A DNA stretch of 64,000 bases, taken from NCBI RefSeq assembly GCF_002262935.1, contig NZ_NPIA01000002.1, positions 248,001-312,000 on the forward strand. Direction: 5' to 3'. Of this stretch, positions 55,606-64,000 are shown piece after piece (position 1 is the stretch's first letter; each line of letters starts with the position of its first letter). The notes beneath the pieces were generated by a model. That model was not told the DNA's origin and did no database searches. It saw only the letters and a program-made list of their open reading frames with translations. This stretch comes from Lottiidibacillus patelloidae. GTDB taxonomy: Bacteria; Bacillota; Bacilli; Bacillales; SA5d-4. The position numbers and the translations under genes are program-made.

Positions 55606-57183
55606 ATGTCAAAACAAACGTTTTTAAAGGGAACGTTTATCTTAGTAATGGCCGGTCTAATCACTCGTATATTAGGGTTTATTAATCGAATCGTCGTAGC
55701 CCGAATTATGGGACAAGAGGGTGTTGGCCTTTATATGATGGCAGTTCCAACACTATTATTAACGATTACTTTAACACAGTTAGGTTTACCAGTAGCCATC
55801 TCTAAACTAGTTGCTGAAGCTGAAGCAATGGGAGATAAACGAAAGGTAAAACGCATATTAGTTGTGTCATTATCAATTACTATTATTTTAAGTATTATCT
55901 TTACATCAGGAATGATATTACTTGCACCTTTTTTAGCGAAAACAATGTTAACCGATGCTAGAACTTATTACCCACTAATAGCCATTTCACCAATTGTACC
56001 TATTGTCGCAATTTCAGCTGTCTTGCGTGGGTATTTTCAAGGGATGCAAAACATGCGTCCATCTGCATATTCACAAGTAATTGAGCAAGTTGTGCGAATT
56101 ACGCTCGTTGCAGTGCTAACAAAAGCTTTCTTACCTTATGGTATTGAATTTGCTGCTGCAGGGGCAATGTTCTCTGTCGTGTTAGGAGAGCTTGCATCTT
56201 TAGTCTACATGATTACAATGTTTAAACTTAAAAAGCGCGTGAAAGTTCGGCGAAATTTCTTTAAACAATTAGCAAAAGGAAAAGAAACGTTTCAATCATT
56301 GATGGCCGTTGCTTTACCGACAACTGGTAGTCGATTAATTGGTTCATTATCATACTTTTTCGAACCTATCGCTGTCGCACAAAGTTTAGCAATTGCTGGA
56401 ATAGCTACTTCTATAGCAACAAAACAATATGGTGAATTAGCAGGTTTTGCCGTTCCATTATTGTTTTTGCCAACCTTTATCACATATTCCATATCTACCT
56501 CATTAGTTCCTGCGATTAGTGAGGCAAAGGCGCAAAAAAAATATATATTAATTGAGCACCGTTTGCAGCAGGCGATGAGGCTGGCACTTATATCAGGAGG
56601 AATATCCTTCGTTGTTCTCTATGTCTTTGCCGTACCGATAATGGATTTAATGTATAATGCTCCCAAAGTTGCAGTTTATGTAGAAGTTTTAGCACCATTT
56701 TTCATTTTCTTATACTTTCAAGGTCCTTTACAAGCAACACTTCAAGCATTGGAACTAGCTAAGGCTGCTATGATTAATAGTTTAATCGGTGCAGTAGTTC
56801 GTATTTTAGCAATCTTCGCTTTAACTTCTCGACCTGACTTAGGAATTATGGGCGCTGCTCTCGCTCTTGGCTTAGGAATTGTATTAGTAACCTTACTGCA
56901 TTTCGCTACTGTAGTTAAAGCAATAGGGTTCTCAATTTATATTCGTGATTATGCCAAGGCAATACTAATTATTATTATATCAGGAATTGCTGGTCATCAG
57001 TTATATACAAATGTATTTACATCTTTTAATTTATTAGGAAATACAATTTTAGCAATATCTTCGACTGTCATTATTTATTCGGTATTTCTTTTACTATTTA
57101 ATTTAATAAAAAGAAAAGAAGTGTTATTAATACCTGTCATCGGTAAACCTTTAGCATTACTTATTCCTAAAAACAAAAAGTAA
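55606..57183 (+). CDS. spoVB: Stage V sporulation protein B (SpoVB), polysaccharide flippase
   Basis: A 525-residue MurJ/RFX-type (MVF superfamily) membrane protein with about 14 helices. Starts MSKQTFLKGTFILVMAGLITRILGF, the conserved N-terminus of SpoVB. It is needed for spore cortex synthesis, probably by moving lipid-linked peptidoglycan precursors. Length is close to B. subtilis SpoVB (518). A weak GGGGCAATTAA precedes the ATG. It is convergent with the DUF421 gene across a terminator. Confidence 0.92.
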   Translation: MSKQTFLKGTFILVMAGLITRILGFINRIVVARIMGQEGVGLYMMAVPTLLLTITLTQLGLPVAISKLVAEAEAMGDKRKVKRILVVSLSITIILSIIFTSGMILLAPFLAKTMLTDARTYYPLIAISPIVPIVAISAVLRGYFQGMQNMRPSAYSQVIEQVVRITLVAVLTKAFLPYGIEFAAAGAMFSVVLGELASLVYMITMFKLKKRVKVRRNFFKQLAKGKETFQSLMAVALPTTGSRLIGSLSYFFEPIAVAQSLAIAGIATSIATKQYGELAGFAVPLLFLPTFITYSISTSLVPAISEAKAQKKYILIEHRLQQAMRLALISGGISFVVLYVFAVPIMDLMYNAPKVAVYVEVLAPFFIFLYFQGPLQATLQALELAKAAMINSLIGAVVRILAIFALTSRPDLGIMGAALALGLGIVLVTLLHFATVVKAIGFSIYIRDYAKAILIIIISGIAGHQLYTNVFTSFNLLGNTILAISSTVIIYSVFLLLFNLIKRKEVLLIPVIGKPLALLIPKNKK

Positions 57184-57210
57184 CCATCACTATTTTATGA
57201 TGGTTACTTT
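57177..57210. terminator. Bidirectional terminator between spoVB and yrbG
   Basis: A 13-bp stem AAAGTAACCATCA/complement with T runs on both strands; it overlaps the spoVB stop. Confidence 0.9.
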
Positions 57211-57211
57211 T

Positions 57212-57898
57212 TTATTTCTCATCTTTTAAATCAACAAAAAATGTGCCATTTTCATCAATCGTACAAAAGGAAATCTTCTTTATTTCCTTAAAGCCTAGCT
57301 TCCTTAACTCTTGCCGGAGCCAAAACTCCGATTTATTTATTTTCCCCAAATGATCTTCTTGTACTTTCCCATCCAGAATAATCGCTAACGGTAATCTAAG
57401 TTGTGGATATAGGACATTTTTACGTTGTTTATTATTCCCTTTATTTTTTTCAATAACAGATAACTTTCCAGAAGGTTCTAATATTGCAAATTCCACATCA
57501 GAAACTTTTGCGACATCTTTTTCTCTTAGTTGAACTAATAAGTCGTCAAAGTTATACCGTTGTTTCTTCATTTCATTCTCATCAATTTTCCCATTCTTAA
57601 TTAATACGGAAGGTTTATTATCAACAATCTCTCTAAATTTTTCACTTTTTAAAGAAACAATTGCTAAAGAAACTTGGATAATTAGTAATAAAAAAATAGG
57701 TATTAGAGATTGAAGCATAGGCGTTTTTGGATCTTCAATTGAAATTACCGCTAGTTCAGCAATCATGATTGAAACGACAAAATCAACAATACCTAATTGA
57801 CCAATTTCTCTTTTACCCATTACGCGAAAGACAAAAACAATTATCGCATATAAAACAATTGTCCGAACAAGGATCGTACCATATTCCAATGCATCCAT
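57212..57898 (-). CDS. yrbG: DUF421 membrane protein YrbG
   Basis: A 228-residue protein with three N-terminal helices (FRVMGKREIGQLGIVDFVVSI in the loop) and a C-terminal cytoplasmic DUF421 domain (NKPSVLIKNGKIDENEMKKQRYNFDDLLVQLR). Same family as YetF/YdfS, of unclear role; some members are germinant- or spore-membrane linked (SpoVA-region, 2Duf). AAGGAGG precedes the ATG. Confidence 0.85.
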   Translation of the reverse strand: MDALEYGTILVRTIVLYAIIVFVFRVMGKREIGQLGIVDFVVSIMIAELAVISIEDPKTPMLQSLIPIFLLLIIQVSLAIVSLKSEKFREIVDNKPSVLIKNGKIDENEMKKQRYNFDDLLVQLREKDVAKVSDVEFAILEPSGKLSVIEKNKGNNKQRKNVLYPQLRLPLAIILDGKVQEDHLGKINKSEFWLRQELRKLGFKEIKKISFCTIDENGTFFVDLKDEK

Positions 57899-57968
57899 CC
57901 TCCTTCATGAATAGTTTTACCTAAATAACTATCTTCATGTTACGAAGGATTTGGAAATGCAAAACTTA

Positions 57969-59255
57969 TTAAAAGAAAATTAAAAATCGGAAATATAAAT
58001 ACGTCGTAGAAATGATTAATGAGACAATAACTACCGGAAATCCAATTTTTACAAACTCCATAAAATGGACTGGTTCCTTTGCTCGTAATGCAAGTCCTGC
58101 TACAACTACATTTGCTGAAGCACCAATTAACGTTGCATTTCCTCCAAGGCAAGCTCCTAACGCAAGTGACCACCATAAAGCATCGATATTAACCATTCCA
58201 TAAGATTGAAATTCAGAAATTACTGGTATCATCGCTGCTACAAAGGGAATATTATCAACAAATCCTGAAAAAATTCCTGATGTCCATAATATTAAAAGCG
58301 CTGTTTTAGGAAGATCTCCTTCTGTATAATAAATAATCTTTTTCGCAAACTCATCAATTAACCCTACGCTCTCTAAGCCCCCAACAAGCATAAATAATCC
58401 GATAAAGAAGAATAATGTAACCCATTCTACAGATTTAAATACTTCTTCAGCATCATGTTCTTTATGTGTCAATAACATGAGCAGAAGTGCACCCGACATC
58501 GCAACGCTCGTTAAATCAATATGTAAAATCGGATGTAAAATAAAGCCGGCGATAGTCATTAAAAGAACGGAAACTGATTTTATTAATACCGGACCTTTCT
58601 TTAAATAGTCTGTAGGATTGATCTGCATTATATTCTCTTGTTGCAATGATGTTATTGACAATTTATCTTTATAAAAATAAGCGAGTCCAAACAATATTAT
58701 AATTAGAATAAATAATGCTACAGGCGCTAAATTAATTAAGAAGTCATTGAATGTTAAATGGTTAACGGCTTGCCCAATCATGATGTTTGGGGGATCACCA
58801 ATTAATGTAGCCGTACCACCAATGTTTGAGCTAATTATTAATGCAATTAAATAAGGCACTGGAGGAACTTCAATTAGTTTCGTAATCGTTAGCAGAATTG
58901 GAACAAATAAAAGCACTGTCGTAACATTGTCTAAAAAAGCAGAGCCAATAGCTGTTAGTGTTGAAGTTACAATCAATAATGGCACTGGTTTCCCTTGAAC
59001 AGATTGAGCTACTTTGATTGCGATAAATTCAAACACACCAGTTTTGCTCGTTATTGAAACTAAAATCATCATTGAAAATAATAAGCCAATTGTTTTCCAA
59101 TCAATAAATTCTAAAAACACTAAATCAAGATCATATATACCTGTTACAAGTAAAAATAATCCTCCACCACAGGCAATAATTGCTCGATTTATTTTCTCCG
59201 TCATAATAAAGCCATAGCATATTATAAACGTTAAAAGGACTAAAGTCGTGTCCAT
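57969..59255 (-). CDS. ArsB/NhaD-type ion transporter
   Basis: A 428-residue membrane protein of the IT superfamily with about eleven helices. FLDNVTTVLLFVPI and SSNIGGTATLIGDPPNIMIG are the two-fold conserved motifs, repeated as FVDNIPFVAAMIPV and GACLGGNATLIGASANVV. Members move arsenite, Na+/H+ (NhaD) or dicarboxylates; the motifs cannot decide. NhaD would suit the Mrp operon at the other end of the window. ATG with AAGGAGACTAC upstream. Confidence 0.85.
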   Translation of the reverse strand: MDTTLVLLTFIICYGFIMTEKINRAIIACGGGLFLLVTGIYDLDLVFLEFIDWKTIGLLFSMMILVSITSKTGVFEFIAIKVAQSVQGKPVPLLIVTSTLTAIGSAFLDNVTTVLLFVPILLTITKLIEVPPVPYLIALIISSNIGGTATLIGDPPNIMIGQAVNHLTFNDFLINLAPVALFILIIILFGLAYFYKDKLSITSLQQENIMQINPTDYLKKGPVLIKSVSVLLMTIAGFILHPILHIDLTSVAMSGALLLMLLTHKEHDAEEVFKSVEWVTLFFFIGLFMLVGGLESVGLIDEFAKKIIYYTEGDLPKTALLILWTSGIFSGFVDNIPFVAAMIPVISEFQSYGMVNIDALWWSLALGACLGGNATLIGASANVVVAGLALRAKEPVHFMEFVKIGFPVVIVSLIISTTYLYFRFLIFF

Positions 59256-59419
59256 CCATGTAGTCTCCTTCCGTCATTCCTTAGTACATCCTATGCAACA
59301 ACTTGTCTTTTCTATTAATAGTTCTTTAAACTTTTAAAAAAGTTTTTCACTTCTAAATAGTCCAAGTTTGAATAAGATGTACTAAAACAAGCTTTATGCT
59401 AAGGAGAGGTGGAAGCTAT

Positions 59420-59791
59420 ATGCTAAAACGTGAGAACATGATGGCGATGGGATATGGACTTTTAACAATATTAATACTCATTATTTCAGCAAGTTTAATT
59501 ATTTCTTTATTGCTCAAATTCACTAGTCTGGAAGAAGGATCTTTTAACTGGCTATTTTATGCTCTTACTTTTATTACATTATTTATCGGTGGCTTCATTT
59601 CTGGTGGGAAGGCGAAGGAAAAAGGCTGGATGATTGGGCTAGGAACTGGTCTTTTATATACATTAGTTGTCTTCTTTGTCCAATATTTAGGTTACCAAGA
59701 TGCATTCTCAATGGAGCAATATGTTCATCATGGAACTGGCATATTATCGGCAATGTTTGGTGGGATGTTAGGGGTAAATGTAGCGAAATAA
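59420..59791 (+). CDS. yrzE: YrzE-like membrane protein (TIGR04086 family)
   Basis: A 123-residue protein with four helices (GYGLLTILILIISASLIIS, NWLFYALTFITLFIGGFISG, then two more), with the GGKAKEKGW loop. It is a small Firmicutes membrane family located near yajC in B. subtilis. GGTGG then AAGCTAT precede the chosen ATG. Function unknown. A decayed repeat tract follows. Confidence 0.82.
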   Translation: MLKRENMMAMGYGLLTILILIISASLIISLLLKFTSLEEGSFNWLFYALTFITLFIGGFISGGKAKEKGWMIGLGTGLLYTLVVFFVQYLGYQDAFSMEQYVHHGTGILSAMFGGMLGVNVAK

Positions 59792-59795
59792 GAAA

Positions 59796-60135
59796 AGCTG
59801 AAGCAATCGGTTAACGGCGTAATAGCTGGAACACTCTGATTAAGATAAAGGATACACGAATAGCAATGCTATTCGATGTAGACTTATCGAAATGAAGAGT
59901 GTGAAGCTTTCTAGACGTTGATTGCTGAAGCTGGACAATAGAAAATCGAGGCGAACGCTCAGCGACGTATAAGCTGGAGCACTTTGTTTGTGATAAAGGA
60001 AGCATCGAAATGGAAAGGCGACTGTTCATCATCAACGATGGAACTGGAATACTACGAATGAGATAAAGGAAACACAAAAAGCGTAGCGTTTTGATGTTGA
60101 CTTATCGAAAGCTCCCGCTCAGCGAGGTATAAGCT
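59796..60135. repeat. Decayed direct-repeat tract between yrzE and yajC
   Basis: The unit GCTGGA...GATAAAGGA recurs at 59825, 59973 and 60043 (third copy CTGGA...GATAAAGGA). It is accompanied by CTTATCGAAA (two copies) and CGCTCAGCGA(C/G)GTATAAGCT (two copies, 59957-59975 and 60117-60135). There are short hairpins GAATAGC/GCTATTC and AAAAGCG/CGCTTTT-like between. No long open frame. It resembles a non-coding repeat family of Bacillaceae that I recall but cannot cite. Confidence 0.65.
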
Positions 60136-60158
60136 AATCACTATATCTTGAGCATAAG

Positions 60159-60188
60159 AAAAAGCGAATCAATTAAGATTCGCTTTTT
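60159..60188 (-). terminator. Terminator after yajC
   Basis: A 12-bp stem AAAAAGCGAATC/GATTCGCTTTTT, loop 6 nt, T runs on both strands. Confidence 0.9.
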
Positions 60189-60191
60189 TAC

Positions 60192-60446
60192 TTACATTTC
60201 ATTCTTAACTTCACGCACAGCGTGAATATCGTATGTAAGACGAGTGTTATCTCCAGTTGTAATGACAACTGTACTTTCATCAATCGCATCAATTGTTCCG
60301 TGTAACCCACCAATTGTTACAATTTTATCGCCTTTTTGTAGCTCGCTTTGCATTTTAGCAATAGCTTTTTGCTTTTTTTGTTGTGGTCTAATTAATAAAA
60401 AGTAAAACAAAACAAACATTAACAATAAAGGTAAAATATTAGCCAT
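60192..60446 (-). CDS. yajC: Preprotein translocase subunit YajC
   Basis: An 84-residue protein: one membrane helix (LPLLLMFVLFYFLLIRPQQKK) and a small cytoplasmic domain with GDKIVTIGGLHGTID. It associates with SecDF and SecYEG. GGGAGGATTTTTTC precedes the ATG. It is the last gene of the queA-tgt-yajC run. Confidence 0.95.
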   Translation of the reverse strand: MANILPLLLMFVLFYFLLIRPQQKKQKAIAKMQSELQKGDKIVTIGGLHGTIDAIDESTVVITTGDNTRLTYDIHAVREVKNEM

Positions 60447-60479
60447 GAAAAAATCCTCCCTTCAACCATCATTCTATTT

Positions 60480-62662
<2,183 letters not shown>

Positions 62663-62685
62663 ATTCATAGCACCTTTTCTTTATT

Positions 62686-62883
62686 TTAGCGGAACTTCCC
62701 GAACAAATAGAAAAGTAATGAAAAAACAACACTAACAATAATGGAAGTTACGATAGGAAAGTAAAATGTTGCATTTCCTTTTTTTATTAAGATATCTCCT
62801 GGTAATTTTCCGATAAATTTAAAGAGAACCCCAATGATAACAATCAAAATTCCAATTGTAATAAGTGTTTTCCCAATATCCAT
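62686..62883 (-). CDS. yrzS: DUF2905 small membrane protein YrzS
   Basis: A 65-residue protein with two helices (LITIGILIVIIGVLFKF and SIIVSVVFSLLFYLFG) around KLPGDILIKKGNATFYFPIVTSI, the DUF2905 signature. Function unknown. Its ATG directly abuts the ruvB stop, with GGAGGTG in the end of ruvB as ribosome site, so it belongs to the ruvAB-queA-tgt transcript. Confidence 0.88.
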   Translation of the reverse strand: MDIGKTLITIGILIVIIGVLFKFIGKLPGDILIKKGNATFYFPIVTSIIVSVVFSLLFYLFGKFR

Positions 62884-63885
62884 TTATTCGTTAGGCACCT
62901 CCATATTAAAATGTTCATACGCTTGTTTCGTTACTATTCTTCCCCTAGGAGTACGTTGAATAAAACCTATTTGTAATAAATAAGGTTCATAAACATCTTC
63001 AATCGTCTCTGATTCTTCACCAATCGTTGCTGCAATAGTATCTAGACCAACTGGACCACCACGGAATTTTTCAATCATGCCAACTAATAGTTTATGGTCG
63101 ATATGATCTAAACCTAAAGCATCTACTTGCAACATTTGCAACGATGTACAAGCTAACTCTTCCGTTATATTACCATTTCCTTGTACTTGAGCAAAATCTC
63201 TTACACGTCGTAGTAAGCGATTTGCAATTCGAGGTGTTCCACGGGATCGTCTAGCAATTTCAAGAGAAGCACTACTTGAAATTGCTATTCCCATAATTTC
63301 TGCAGATCGCGTAACAATTTCTGTTAAGTCTTCTTCTTTATAATACTCTAGTCTACTCATTACACCGAAGCGATCACGCAGTGGTGCAGAAAGACTCCCC
63401 GCTCTAGTAGTAGCTCCAACTAAAGTAAATGGCGGTAAATCGAGACGGACTGACCTTGCAGAAGCGCCTTTCCCAATAACAATATCTAAACAAAAGTCTT
63501 CCATTGCTGGATATAAAACTTCCTCAATCGATTTATGGAGGCGATGAATTTCATCAATAAATAATACATCCCCAGGCTCTAAAGCAGTTAAAATCGCTGC
63601 TAAATCACCAGGTCGCTCAATAGCTGGACCTGCAGTCGTTCGCAACTCTCCACCCATTTCATTTGCTATTATTTGTGCCATCGTTGTTTTCCCTAACCCT
63701 GGTGGCCCATATAAGAGAACATGATCAAGAGTTTCTTCACGCATCTTGGCAGCTTGGATAAATATTGTTAAATTCTCTTTTACTTTCTGTTGACCGATAT
63801 ATTGTTTTAACGTTTGCGGTCGCAGGCTTAGTTCCGTTTTTTCTTCCTCCCACGATGCATCGCTCGATACAAGACGTTCATCCAT
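62884..63885 (-). CDS. ruvB: Holliday junction branch migration helicase RuvB
   Basis: A 333-residue AAA+ motor. N-terminal [19 protein letters not shown], Walker [13 protein letters not shown], Walker [10 protein letters not shown], arginine finger region [18 protein letters not shown] and the C-terminal winged helix PRGRIVT. It drives branch migration with RuvA. GGAGGTTGACGATT precedes the chosen ATG, three codons inside an upstream TTG. Confidence 0.97.
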   Translation of the reverse strand: MDERLVSSDASWEEEKTELSLRPQTLKQYIGQQKVKENLTIFIQAAKMREETLDHVLLYGPPGLGKTTMAQIIANEMGGELRTTAGPAIERPGDLAAILTALEPGDVLFIDEIHRLHKSIEEVLYPAMEDFCLDIVIGKGASARSVRLDLPPFTLVGATTRAGSLSAPLRDRFGVMSRLEYYKEEDLTEIVTRSAEIMGIAISSSASLEIARRSRGTPRIANRLLRRVRDFAQVQGNGNITEELACTSLQMLQVDALGLDHIDHKLLVGMIEKFRGGPVGLDTIAATIGEESETIEDVYEPYLLQIGFIQRTPRGRIVTKQAYEHFNMEVPNE

Positions 63886-63900
63886 AATCGTCAACCTCCG

Positions 63901-64000
63901 TTACTGTAATAATGCTCGTAAAGCTTTTTTGACATATTCATCTGCAGAACATTCCTGCTCTAATAAGATTGGCATGACCTTTTTAATTTCTCTTTCCGCA
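63901..64000 (-). CDS. ruvA: RuvA, C-terminal end (partial at window edge)
   Basis: The last 32 codons read AEREIKKVMPILLEQECSADEYVKKALRALLQ. This is domain III of RuvA, the flexible-linker-tethered helical domain that contacts RuvB. The stop is 15 bp before ruvB. The rest of the gene is outside the window. Confidence 0.88.
   Translation of the reverse strand, partial: AEREIKKVMPILLEQECSADEYVKKALRALLQ

Noticed and set aside
59811-60077. An 88-codon minus-strand frame in the repeat tract
   Set aside because: It crosses degenerate repeat units, has no ribosome site and no family resemblance.

Overview
This is a chromosomal stretch from a low-GC, endospore-forming member of the Bacillaceae. 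The evidence is the gene order ruvA-ruvB-queA-tgt-yajC ... secDF ... recJ-apt-relA-dtd ... hisS-aspS-6S RNA-tcdA ... rarA ... cymR-(cysteine desulfurase)-mnmA-yrrB-recD2 ... alaS-yrzL-ruvX-yrzB-mltG-trmR-udk-greA-pbpI ... mtnN, which is the Bacillus subtilis yrv/yrr/yrz core backbone. Sporulation genes (sigK, cwlJ, rsfA, spoVB) and T-box leaders agree with this. An Mrp antiporter operon tail at the left edge would suit a salt- or alkali-tolerant species. The species itself cannot be named from the sequence.

Layout. 1-2.2 kb: end of the mrp Na+/H+ antiporter operon, then divergent psd and pssA (phosphatidylethanolamine synthesis). 2.2-10.8 kb is more accessory: a lipoprotein, oligoendopeptidase F, a four-gene GntR/ABC-transporter cassette, an uninterrupted sigK, a decayed lipoprotein gene, a MATE efflux pump and the spore cortex hydrolase cwlJ. 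10.8-14.9 kb: a polysaccharide deacetylase with a suspicious in-frame stop, and the sulfur genes mccB, yrhC and mtnN without mccA or yrrT. 15-32.9 kb: the pbpI-greA-udk-trmR-mltG, yrzB-ruvX-yrzL-alaS (T-box), yrrI, yrzQ-yrzR-yrrD-recD2-yrrB and mnmA-nifS-cymR-yczE blocks, nearly all on the minus strand. 33-38 kb: rarA, then rsfA and an orphan two-component system lying between rarA and tcdA. 38.2-42.8 kb: tcdA, 6S RNA, aspS and hisS with a T-box. 42.8-51 kb: yrzK, yrvJ, dtd, relA, apt, recJ. 51-64 kb: lapA, a CDF transporter, secDF, comN, spoVB, a few transporters, yrzE, yajC-tgt-queA-yrzS-ruvB-ruvA.

How the genes work together. Translation and tRNA quality dominate: alaS, hisS and aspS charge tRNAs; mnmA with the adjacent cysteine desulfurase makes 2-thiouridine; trmR, tcdA, queA and tgt modify tRNA; dtd removes D-aminoacyl-tRNA. 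relA, apt, udk, greA and 6S RNA tie these to nutrient status. recJ, recD2, rarA, ruvA/B and ruvX cover DNA repair and Holliday junctions. cymR, the desulfurase, mtnN and mccB link to cysteine/methionine metabolism.

The most unusual features lie between genes. Three copies of a ~200-280 bp two-hairpin repeat (35.3, 44.8 and 47.8 kb) show compensatory base changes in their stems, so the folded structure seems to be under selection. A different decayed repeat tract fills the yrzE-yajC gap. A possible attenuator with mutually exclusive hairpins sits in the leader of the yczE-like/cymR operon. A hairpin in the lapA-recJ gap would hide the recJ ribosome-binding site only in read-through transcripts. 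No CRISPR array, tRNA, rRNA, prophage or intact insertion sequence was seen.
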